Shown here: positions 1 to 10,155 of the stretch, in pieces
Layout of the letters: every line of letters starts with the position of its first letter
How positions within the stretch are numbered: position 1 is the first letter of the stretch
From: Rotaria sordida
Lineage: Eukaryota; Rotifera; Eurotatoria; Philodinida; Philodinidae
Assembly: GCA_905250125.1 (NCBI GenBank)
Contig: CAJNOL010000017.1
Span: 186,001 to 250,000 of the forward strand
DNA length: 64,000 nucleotides
Direction of reading: 5' to 3'
Program-made: the position numbers and the translations under genes
The notes under the pieces: model-generated
What the model saw: the letters and a program-made list of their open reading frames with translations, nothing else
Databases searched by the model: none
Told to the model about the DNA's origin: nothing

Positions 1-1
1 A

Positions 2-55
2 TATAGCAGGTTAATGGTTGCTGAAACTCGTAAACAGAACAAGTTCGACACGTAA
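2..55 (+). CDS. possible C-terminal end of a plus-strand gene
   Basis: An open frame enters from the left edge and ends at a TAA at 53-55. It reads ...SRLMVAETRKQNKFDT-stop, which has coding-like composition. The rest of the gene would lie outside the window. It would converge on the minus-strand exon at 229-865. I do not recognise the protein, and so short a frame could be chance. Confidence 0.3.
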   Translation, partial: YSRLMVAETRKQNKFDT

Positions 56-228
56 GCTTTGTATAGATCGTATGAGATGAGTTTCTTTTTTTTTCTACCG
101 GAAGTTATTTAGAAAATATTAACCTGTCTTATAGTTTGGTGTCGATAATAATAAATATTGATGTAATTTATATTTATATGTGTTTACAAAAAAAAATATT
201 TTGTCGTTTATTTTCTTTTATTGTTGTT

Positions 229-865
229 TCAATTGATTTGTTTTCGATTCTTATGTTTAATATTTTGTTGTGCAAGTATTTGTGCATTTCGATTTGGTTC
301 ACTTGTTTGAAGAAAATGATCATAACCATCACCATGATATTCTTCTAATTCATATAAAAATTTATCAATAATATCATTCATTTTATTTCGTTGTTCTAGA
401 TTTGATTCAATAAATTTATTAATTGAATTTCGTCGACTTTCAATATTTTTTGGAAAATTTGATTGTCTTGAATTTGAATTTGATATTATTTGTGTCCAAT
501 TACTATTACAATTTTTTTTCAATGGTGCTTTCAATTGTGGTAATAAACATCCATAAACTTTTCGTTTTCTATCGTTCGAATGAGTTTTAAAACGAAAAAT
601 ATTATGTAAATTATCTGATGAAAATGAATTGTTCATGTCATCATCAAGAATATGTGTTAAACGAGCACGTTCTGTCATAATTGTATGTGATCGATGATGT
701 ATTTTTTGTCGTGTTTCTTTATTAATTTGTTCAGATTGACGACGTAATTCGGAATCACGAGCTGATTGTTGATTATCATAACAATGAAAAAGTTGATTAA
801 GACGACTACGTTGACGTTCAAATTCAGCAAAGAGTGTACGTTGAGAACGAGATACTGTATCAATC
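229..865 (-). CDS. last exon of an unrecognised charged protein
   Basis: A 636-bp frame ends with a stop at 229. A good splice acceptor (pyrimidine-rich, ending CTAG) lies just before 865, so this is probably the terminal exon and upstream exons are missing. The frame also runs back to an ATG at 909, which would give 226 residues if unspliced. The product is rich in R, Q, E, N and S. Its first part (SRSQRTLFAEFERQRSRLNQ) looks helical and may form a coiled coil; the end is basic. I see no known catalytic motif and cannot name a family. The next gene (2401-3607) is on the same strand. I did not find matching exons between 866 and 2400. Confidence 0.55.
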
Positions 866-909
866 CTAGACAAGAAAAATTCATTATTTAAATTTTTCTC
901 GAAAAACAA

Positions 910-2400
910 AAAAGATCACATTATATTGAATTGATTCAGCTGAATATATGAATATAAATAATGAAATGACATTTCTCATTTTAATAGACTTAATCCTTTT
1001 TATGAAATTTATTAAGCTTATTGATGTCCTTCATCTTATTTTTGTTCTCATACTTTTGTCAAGAGTTTTATAATATAGTTGATTGAAGTATTGAGTATTG
1101 TTTTTACAATGTGCTTTTTAAAGCATATTTACTATTATGAGAAAAATATTATTAATAGTAAAAATTGACAGTAGAAAGTGTGTTTATCTCGTTGCAAATG
1201 AGTTTTATGTACGCTCTTCTAATTTCAGATGCATACAAATGATGGTAAAATATATGATTATTAAGAGAGTATTATTATTTGAATAGATTTAAAACTGGAA
1301 AAAAAATCTCGGGTCTAATCCGCTCAATCGATTTTTACTATTATATATATCATTGAAATTAATATCAAAGCGCATATAATTCTTAACCAATATATATATT
1401 AAAATTTTGAAAAAAACCGTTAATAGAATGAGAAGAGTATCTCTTGCTTATGCACTATTAACTTTATTATTTATTTCATTCGGTTTGACATCTTTAATTT
1501 CTAATGAAATCCATCTAGTGCAATTTATTGTATATGAAAAAAATAAATAAATAACATAGCTCAAATAAATTTGTAAGAGAATGAAATTTCTGAAAACATA
1601 AAAAAACTTTCTATTTATTTAGAACCGAATGAATCAATCAATATTATTGAAGAATCATTTCAATTTTTAGTTGATTATTAAATGGACCTTTGTCGACGAT
1701 ATATCATTGAGAAGAATTGTATATAGATAAAAAAAAACCTGTTAGTGCAATCCCTACGGGATTAAAATGTGAAACACGACATAGCTGTTGTTGCTAATCA
1801 TATGGGAATTGTTTTATAATATCTATTTTTGGACACATTCGTTCACAATCCTTTTACTTAATGCCTCCGAAATAAAATAAGGAAATAGTTCATATACGAT
1901 TTTTGATTGTATATCAACAATGGATAAATATAATTCATGTGTAATGTTAGTTTACGAAAAAAAAAATCTTATAAAAATGAAAAGCAAATATTTGTTGTAA
2001 TATGAAGTTTGTTTCAAAATTAAATTTATTTTTATATTAGTTGAACGCTTGGATATTTTGAAACAGAATACTTTTATGTAGTACAACAGTAAACAAAAAA
2101 TAAAGAAATACATAGAGAAGAATGTGCTAGTTAACTCACTGTTTAAGTAGATCATTGGGATCGAAAATAGTGTCATCCATCCGATGATTTGTTTGTAACA
2201 AAAAAAAAAAGAAAAAAAAGTGTACTCTAAAAAAGGCTTGCATGAAAATTATTCTATTTTCGTTTTTTTTTAAATTTGCATATTTTTAATTATTAGAATT
2301 TGTTTGCTATAAAAAAGAAAGCCTACATATAACATAATAAAATATAATAGACATTGTCTTGACATGACTATTCGTAGGAAGTATGTTATTGTTACTGTTG
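910..2400. other. gene-free stretch with one dispersed-repeat copy
   Basis: AT-rich sequence with frequent stops in all frames. The one recognisable item is the repeat copy at about 1742-1925, listed separately. Exons upstream of the 229-865 exon could lie here, but I saw none I could defend. Confidence 0.5.
1742..1925 (+). repeat. dispersed repeat family R1, truncated copy
   Basis: Starts TTAGTGCAATCC, followed by a GGATTAAAATGTGAAACACG-type block, and later holds an AATAAGGAAATAGTTCATAT block and TTGATTGTATATCAACAA. The same ordered blocks recur at 33838-34190 and 36290-36612, and inverted at 38335-39236. This copy lacks the 3' third seen in the others. No coding capacity is visible, so it is probably a non-autonomous element. 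Confidence 0.6.
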
Positions 2401-3607
2401 CTAAAATTGATATTGCTGTGGATAACCTCGTTGTTGTTGCTGTTGTCGCATATGTTGTTGATGCTGTCGGAACTGTTGTTGTTGTTGTTGTTGCTGTTGA
2501 AATTGTTGTTGTTGATTTCCTTGATAACCTTGTTGTTGATAAACTTCACCAACCAATTGCATGACTTGTGCTTCGTTCATGATATATCGTTGTCCACTAA
2601 TTGTAACCATAAAGAGTCCCGGATCTGAAGCACCACCATTCATTGGTCCATTTGGAATGAAAGCATCAGGCTCTGCATCATCCATTATTTCGACTAGAAT
2701 TCCTTGAGCAGACATCATTGGATAATATTGTGGTAATAGATGTGGATGAATAATTGGTGGAGGATGCACATGGTAATGTGGAGGAGGATGTGCATACATA
2801 AAACCATTTGGAAATCGCTGCTGTTGTTGTTGTTGAAAATAAGCGGCAGCTGCACCGGCAGGCATGGCAAAAACAGTTGGACGAAAATTTCCTTGACTAT
2901 AAAAGTATCGATGATTATTATGGTCATGTTGGTCAGCATCATGATTTGTAGCTGATTGTGATTTTCGAAGTAATGGTGGATCATCAGGTTCTTCGACAAT
3001 AGGCCTTGTTGATGATGAATCTGCTGTATCATAGACTGTGTCCTGATCATTGTTAACTTCCACTATCCGAGATTGTTGATCGGATAATTCAGCTCGTAAT
3101 GTACTGGCATTATTACCAGCTGAATTTGTTTCTTTATTTGGATCTAAAATAGAATTATATTTAAAACATAAAAATTGAAATGTTAAAATGAATTTAAATA
3201 CTAACTAATGAGTCGTTGTAATGCATAGTAGAGTACTTCTCCTCCATTTGGTGCACGTCTAATAAAATCATGTTTGCTAAGTAACATTAGAGCTTGACCT
3301 AATGATAAATACAATAATAACAACAACAAAAAACAGTTAATACTAATCAAATCATTTTAATTATATTTCATTTACCATTCAGTTCGAACTGTTCAGTTAT
3401 AGCCTTATTTAATTCGAATTTTTTACATTGGTGTCTGATCCAATGTTGGACTTCAAGTGATGACCATTTTGATACATCTCTAGTAGTTGGTTTTGTAGAA
3501 TATTTGTGTAAGTCGTCAGCCGATAACGAATTCGCATGTGCTTTTTTATTTCCATTACCCATAGCTGTAGCATTGGTTGTAGAGGTTGTTGTTGTCGCGT
3601 TCGTCAT
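2401..3607 (-). CDS. Pointed (SAM/PNT) domain protein without an ETS domain, Q-rich C-terminus
   Basis: Three exons (3607-3376, 3298-3206, 3143-2401) join in frame across GT-AG introns to give 355 residues. Residues about 45-108 form a Pointed domain of the ETV6/Yan type: KWSSLEVQHWIRHQ, then FELNGQALMLLSKHDFIRRA and GGEVLYYALQRLI, split by an intron at the conserved NG. The rest is acidic/low-complexity, then AAAAYFQQQQQQ, a His/Pro-rich stretch, a short conserved-looking segment (ISGQRYIMNEAQVMQLVGEV) and a long Q-rich tail. No ETS DNA-binding domain is present. In ETS factors the Pointed domain mediates self-association or docking. A Pointed-only protein could modulate such polymers, as Drosophila Mae/Edl does; this role is inferred. 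Any ETS factor carrying this domain would normally have about 85 more residues of winged helix. Confidence 0.85.
2440..2530 (-). repeat. CAA/CAG repeat encoding polyglutamine
   Basis: Tandem CAA/CAG codons (seen as TTG/CTG runs on the plus strand) encode the Q-rich tail of the Pointed-domain protein. They also create long mirror-image frames of poly-L or poly-V on the plus strand, which are not genes. Confidence 0.8.
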
Positions 3608-5550
3608 TGATTTGTCGTTTTTTTATTCGCTCACACAGTCCGACATTGACGTGGTAACGAATTGGCGACAAATACTTATAACAACCTGTAATATATGTTG
3701 TTTGTAGTCGACGGCTGATCATCATCACAACGTGAAAGATAGAGGAAGAGACAGAGAGAGTAAAAGAAAAAAAAATATTAGAATGTGCAGATTGTTTTAT
3801 CGATATACGTTGACGAAAAACGACACATGAAGAAAACAGTATACATTATATATAAATACCTTTATAAAAAAACGAATGAGTAAGAATGTATAATCAAATA
3901 TTTATCTTAGTTTCTACCACATTTGTTTTATGTTAAGTAAACCGATCAAATAAAACAATAAGTGTGACAAAAATCCTAACTATGCTAATGACTTGTATTG
4001 TTTCTGTAATAATAATGATAGGTTAACCATATTGGTATAGAGGATAAAACTTTTTTTTTTGTAATTTTTGATAGAACTTGTCTAACAAAGTCATGTGACA
4101 AATGTAATATTTATGACATATTTTATATGTTGAGGTTTATTCCAACGTTCTACAAACACATTAAGGAGGTTATTCAAGCATAACTTTTCAATGTATTTGC
4201 AAGCATATGCAATATTGACAATATTGCCCATATACATATATATATATATAGACACCACATAATTGTATATAATAAATGCTTTTTGTTTTGTTTTTTTTAT
4301 TTTTCATCAATCTATTAGAAGAAAAAACGAAAAAGAAAAAATCGAGCATCAAAATTTCATTTGCAAATTAATCGTACTTTATTATTCGTCATTAGTGATC
4401 ATACTAATGAATCATCATACAAACAAAATAATGTAGATATTTTTGATCATTTGAATAATACGATGATAAGAAAAAAAAATACTCTGAATCAATAATATCC
4501 TTTATTTTTTCAAATTATTTACATCCAATAACATTATATCATATAGTTATTCATCAATGATATAGGATATTTGAGTATGATCAATTTTTTATAAGAAAAT
4601 TATTTTGAAAATTTTTCTTGTTCTATTGTTTCCAAGAAAAATTGAGTGTCAAAAGAACAATCAGATTGTACAATATTTCGAACACCATCAAAGGTCCAAC
4701 GTATATAATTTATATTCAATATTGAAAATACTAGATTACGAAAATCATGAACAACAAGATGCATGTATGTCATGACCTTAAGGATATCCTCCCCCACCTT
4801 TGTGGTGTTGCTGAAGAATGGCTTATCAGAAAAATTTGAAATTTTTAGAGCAAAACCCTGTCATAGAATCGATGCTATCTTCTATAAGATACTGAGATCA
4901 CAATGGCACCATTTTCGCCTCCTTGTTTCTCCAAGATGATATGTTCGATCGAGTTGAAATTTCTTTTCAAGCACCAGACTATACAATGACCACAAAAATT
5001 TTAGATCACAAAAGTGAGGTACCCTTCAGATCCCCATTCTCAAGAATTGATTTTGGGTCAGATACATTCACATCGCATGAAGGTTTTGGGGTGATATTCA
5101 ACAGACAAGGCTAAAAAAAAGCTCATTTGACAGCCCAAAATTCTATATGAATCTTCATTCTATATATTTAATTTTTTATACTTTCTTGGTCTTCCACTCA
5201 ATTCGCTATTTTGTGTCGCGATGATCAAAAGATCGAAGAGTCGTACGATTTTCGTTCAAATGTTATTAGAAAGCTTCATATTTGTACATGATTATTTCTT
5301 TTTGTTCGATACTTCGATACGCAGTTCCGATTTCTTTTTGAAAAAAAAACGAGACTAGGAGTGACGAGATAATGAAAATGAGTTTCAATACCAAGAATGA
5401 CTAGATCGAATGTTGCTGCCATCTTTGAAAGTTTTTGTTTTATCGATGATCGGTAATTAAAAAATCAAAATCTTAGCATAAGTGTAAGGTGTAATGAACA
5501 TAAAGACACAATCGATAAATTTTGTTTTGTATTTTCATATAATTTATTCG
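3608..5550. other. gene-free stretch with a degraded repeat fragment
   Basis: No intact gene is visible. A GC-richer block at about 4790-5110 contains TTCGATCGAGTTGAAATTTC and neighbouring words that resemble 11600-11700 (TTCGATCGAGCTGAAACTTT), so it is probably an old repeat fragment. Its short open frames on both strands match nothing I know. Confidence 0.45.
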
Positions 5551-5559
5551 TATTTGATA

Positions 5560-6720
5560 TTAAAAAAAAAATTTCAAATAGATTCCTGAACATAAAACTG
5601 ATTTGGGTAAATAACATTTAGCTGCATTTCATAATACGACCTATTCAACGTTTACTTAAACATACATCAACAGCATATATTGATTATCAATTATTAATTG
5701 ATTCATTGGATTAATAGTATTGATAGTTGTCGAGTAAGAAAGCGATTCCGACAGTATTAAGTACATTTTATTGTTCTTGTTAAATTTTTGGTCAGAGTTC
5801 CTTGCTAAACATCGTCATTATATAGAAAAATTTCAAGTTATTGAACTTTCACAAGAATTAACACCAACACGAACACATTTAAATGTTCCTTTTCTCCGAT
5901 TGTCTTGAATATATGTGAAAAACACTCGGTATGAAAACATACAAACATATTGAACTTATTCAATTGAGCGATATTAAAAGTTTATTTGATATTAATCTAT
6001 TATCATTAACAATTAATGGTAAAATTATTGACTGTTTTTATTTTTTGTGGAACTCACATTACGTTTTTCTTTTCAAAAAAAAAATAGAATGAATGTAAGT
6101 TTTAGAGATATGTCAGACGAAAATTCGAAAATTTGTCGGATTCATATTGATCATATTTCATTGAAATTTATTTCACATTTCTCAAGGTATCTTGATGGTG
6201 ATCGTTTAGGAATGTGGTCATTATAGACTTTTACCTTAAGAATAGCAACGATGAGAGATCAGACCTGTACCCAACGAGCTCTACCGGGATCTAAGAGAAA
6301 AGCAGTTGCCGCAGCTGCAATTAAAGGTTATAGTTAAATATTCTATAATTTTAATCGTATAAATAAAAAAAATGAATATTGAAGAACTTTTTAGATGTGA
6401 TAAGATTCAACACTGGAATAGTTTTCTCTAGACTAAAATCGATATTCACACCCTTTCCGGGGATGATGAAGGAAACTCGTCCGAAAGAAATAAAGAGACT
6501 CAATGATGAAAAAATATGAACATTATAGTAATTTTAAAAGCAAAAACGAGTAAAATTTAATTTCTCATGCATTTTATATTTTAGTCCTGAACGAGCTGCA
6601 TTGATACAATCTCTATTTTTATGTAAATAAATTTTTTTTTTTTTATTAAAGAAACTGAACAATTCGGAGTACTTTCTTCGATTGAAGGTCAGACATATCA
6701 ACTTGTATTTCGTGTTATTA
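5560..6720 (+). pseudogene. decayed coding region, possible RhoGEF-like remnant
   Basis: Scattered plus-strand segments have coding-like composition but are broken by stops and frame changes. One near 5625-5690 reads FIIRPIQRLLKHTSTAYIDY, resembling the conserved IxPxQRxxxY/H core of RhoGEF (DH) domains. Another near 5800-5905 reads FLAKHRHYIEKFQVIELSQE. Further scraps follow near 6090-6330. I cannot rebuild a continuous frame, so the RhoGEF reading is tentative. The inverted-repeat element at 6732-7323 sits at the right edge of this block. Confidence 0.3.
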
Positions 6721-6731
6721 ATGAAAATATA

Positions 6732-7323
6732 ATTACTAATACTCATTTCAAAAAAGAAAAAGGTTGAGTATTTTTTGAATAACTTTTGATAGAAACTAGA
6801 TACAGAACTTCAGTTTTCACTGTTTAAAAGAGGAAATGAAACTACATCGAACAGTCTATACCAGATTTTTCTGACAAGTTTTCTTAGAGTCTCTCGCCAA
6901 TTTTTTCAAAAAACCTAGGCTTTTGAATAAGTTTATAAGGTGGGTTTTTCGTTAAAAAATGAGAAAAAAAGTCAATTTTCTTATGAAAAATCTCCAAATA
7001 ACACACAGTAAAATGTATATAACTCGTGGTTGGCTAAGACTTACAACGTCGGACTTACAGAATTTATAGATCTTCAGTTAACAACTCTAGTGCACCCTTG
7101 AAAATTAAGATCGTAAAAGTTTTACATTTAAACAATCTTTCGTGTTTAACAAACTTGATACTAGACTCTGAGAAATCTTATTAAAAAACATTTGGTACAG
7201 ACGACTCGTGCGGTTTCATCTCCTCTTCTAAACGGTGAAAATCGAACCTCTCTATCTAGTTTCTATCTAAAGTTATTCAGAAAATACTTATTCTTTTTCT
7301 TTTTTGAAATGAGTATTAGTAAT
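6732..7323. mobile_element. 592-bp non-autonomous element with ~165-bp inverted repeats
   Basis: The left arm (6732 to about 6895) and right arm (about 7160-7323) are reverse complements. Both outer ends share ATTACTAATACTCATTTC followed by AAAAAAGAAAAAG. Inner parts share GATAGAAACTAGATA and GGAAATGAAAC / GGAGATGAAAC. The roughly 265-bp core has no gene. I could not identify a target-site duplication. Both arms encode MSISN at the outer edge, which produces misleading short frames on both strands. Confidence 0.7.
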
Positions 7324-7635
7324 CATAGTTCACAATCTTATTTTATTGATTCAATGTCTTCATTATCATCGATTTCAACATTATCGAATAGTATTCATCA
7401 TCATGGAAATAATAAAATCCATGTACTTTACCAGTTAGCTAGAGTGATTTTCGTAATGTAAAATTTTTATTTTAGTCTTCACTTATTCGAACATTACTTA
7501 AAAATTCAGACACAGATTCAAATTGATGTTCAACTAGTTGTCTAAATTTATTAGATTTACCACTTAAACGGTTTGAAAATTTTCCTGTTTTTCTTAAATT
7601 AATTAATATTGAGTAAATTTATATACTTCTATGTA

Positions 7636-8778
7636 CAGAGTGTTTCATAATAACTGAGGATAATGTGTCCATGACATTTTTTCACACTTTTTCTTAGCCT
7701 AAAAGGCTGAAATTTTTATCACATATATATCTTGCAAAGATCGTTAATTGTCCAAAGTGTCAGATCTCTAGCAAAAACTGGTGCTCAAAAATGCATAGAC
7801 AAAATTGAAATATATGAATTTTTCTACTTGATTTTTGTAATATTTTTATTATTACTTATTCAATTGCGACAGAGTGACTAAGCGTTGTTTAACTATAAAG
7901 AAATGCATTTATATCATGTTTTATCTTAAATGTTCATAAGTTACCAATATAGAAAGGATTTTAAATGGTCTGTATTGAATTTAAAACGGCTCAAAGCAAC
8001 ATGAAGTATTTGCTGCAAAGTTGGTAACACAATATATTTATAAACATATAGAACCAATAGGTAGTGATGCTCGATCTGATGATGTATGAAGAGAGTTGAA
8101 AACATGTAGAATGCACTGAAAAAAGGGGAATTGTAGTTTCGCCAATTGGCGAATTTCATGAAGAAATTCGCCATTTTGAATAAATTGAGTTGTAACTCAA
8201 CTATAGTACTTGATATGCTAAGCGATCAAATTAAATCAGTTAAGATATATGGAAGCACAACAGTGAAAAAGTATAATTGGCGAAACTCACATTTGGCAAA
8301 ATGACAGAAAATCCTGAAAAAATATTCACGGAAAAGTGTTTAACAAACCGTTACAGTTAGAAACAGAAATTGCAAAAGAATTGGGAAAATTTTTCAAAGA
8401 AACACATGCAAAAATGATGGACAAAATATCTTATCAATTACAGTTGATGTAAGAAACAATGAAGAACATATTCACATGCATTGAGTTTTATTATAATTTA
8501 CGTTTTTGAAAAAAAAAATTGTCTTGTAAAGTGTTTTTCCATCATATGCTTATCAATATCGTTATTCAAGAAATAGAGCCACAAATATTAAGTAGAAAAA
8601 TTCATGTATTTCAATCTTGTCTATGCATTTCAACATCAGTTTTAGCTAGAGATCAGAAACTTTGGAAAATTAACTATCTTTGTGTGATACATATGATAAA
8701 AATTTCAGCCTTCTAGGCCAAGAAAAAGTGTGAAAAATGTCATGAATAAACTATCCTCAGTTACTATGAAACACTCTT
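7636..8778. mobile_element. TA-flanked MITE-like element with ~190-bp inverted repeats
   Basis: The left arm (7636 to about 7830) starts CAGAGTGTTTCATAATAACT. The right arm (about 8590-8778) is its reverse complement, starting AAGAGTGTTTCATAGTAACT. Both share GACATTTTTTCACAC-like and CTTTTTCTTRGCCTARAAGG blocks further in. The ends are flanked by TA at 7634-7635 and 8779-8780, as expected for Tc1/mariner-type insertion. The roughly 760-bp interior has no transposase I can recognise, so the element is non-autonomous or badly decayed. Confidence 0.75.
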
Positions 8779-8811
8779 TAGCTTTGATTAACGTATGACG
8801 CGAAAGTATTG

Positions 8812-9405
8812 GCACAAACTGGTTTTTCTTATATCCTCATTACCAATGGATGTACTGTTCGCCCCCTTATATCAAGAGAAAGTATGAGCACAGATGCTCT
8901 GAATATCAAATTAGGCAAGCCGTGTATGATTCTTTATCAGCGATTTTGTGAAGTTATTTTTCGATTGACGAAATCATGTCTTATACAGACTTCATATCAA
9001 TTTCTTTCAGCCGTTGGCATATTCTTCTTTTCAATTGTTCGATTGTTTTAGTTTCCCAAACATTAGTGTACACCTTTTCTTCTACAATCGATCAAAGCAT
9101 TTCAATAGGACGTGTCTAAGAATAGTTCTGAGAACTTTTCTTTTAGTACCATATTAATTTGCTGCTCTTCCAAAAATTTGGTTTTAACTTTTATGCCAAC
9201 AGCTGACAGAAATCGATATGAAGTCTGTATAAGATATGTTTTCGTCAATCGGAAAATAACTTCATAAAATCGCTGATAAAGGGTCATACGTGGCTTGCTC
9301 GCTTTGATATTCAGAGTATCTGTGCTCATACTTTTTCTTGATATGATGGGCCGAACCGTAAAGTTATTGGTATTGAAGACATAAGAAAAACAATTTTGTG
9401 CCAGG
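8812..9405. repeat. inverted duplication of a coding-like segment
   Basis: Plus strand 8812 to about 9025 and minus strand 9405 to about 9190 encode nearly the same peptide (shared TVRP, SMSTD, LNIK, YQRF, EVIFRLTK, LIQTSY, FLSAVGI), with roughly 160 bp between the arms. The shared reading frame suggests the segment was once coding, or a fragment of a mobile element, duplicated head to head. I do not recognise the peptide. The minus copy has a longer frame (9515-9102) but no clear gene structure. Confidence 0.6.
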
Positions 9406-9515
9406 CTTTCGCACCAGAAGTTCTGAATAAAAAATATACTATTTTCTCGGTTTTCTTTCCTAATATCTATAAATCGAAATAATTTTTCGAAATACAAAAG
9501 AGAAACATATATCAA

Positions 9516-10155
9516 CTTGTCATTTTAATCGATTGGTAATTTTAATAGTATTGATATTTTATTTATCATTTGTTGATATCAAGGAATACTAAAATTTCTC
9601 ATTCCTCTGTATTCTTCGTATTTTTCTGCCCTTGTAATTTTTCTTTTAATGCACCATAAATATTTTCTATAAGTCAAACGTTAGCTAGTTTTGCAGCACA
9701 ATTGATTATCATGACATCAGTAAAACACATTCTCTTACGATGATCATTATCTTATGGTTTGATGAGCTGTAACCACCATTCATCAACAGTTTCTCATCTA
9801 AAGTACAAGCTATAGCGAGTACGAGGAAATTTTTAAAATATTTTAGAACTTCTACGATACAAAGAACTACTACATGATCAAATGTACTTTCACTGTTTTA
9901 AGACGTTTGATTGATAAGAATATTGTTATTCAATATTTTTTAAAAAAAAGAATTGTTTTTGCTAATCATCAGCAGATTAGTACAATTTGTCGTAACTCTA
10001 AAATATAAAGTTCTAAAAAAAAATTAATAAATTGTATGATCTAAATTTTTATAAGAAAATTTTCGTTTTACTCTTTTATTGTAAACAGATATTTTACTAT
10101 TAAATGTAATGAAATACGAAGAAAAAACAATAGCACAATACAAAAACAGTTACTA
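9516..10155. other. gene-free stretch
   Basis: AT-rich spacer downstream of the nuclear receptor stop. No open frame, RNA gene or repeat that I can support. Confidence 0.5.

Noticed and set aside
2364..2628. Plus-strand frames of poly-Val and poly-Leu opposite the Q-rich exon
   Set aside because: They are mirror frames of the CAA/CAG repeat in the Pointed-domain gene.
9102..9515. 137-residue minus-strand frame as an intact gene
   Set aside because: Its core is one arm of an inverted duplication, the flanks lack gene structure and no family is recognisable.
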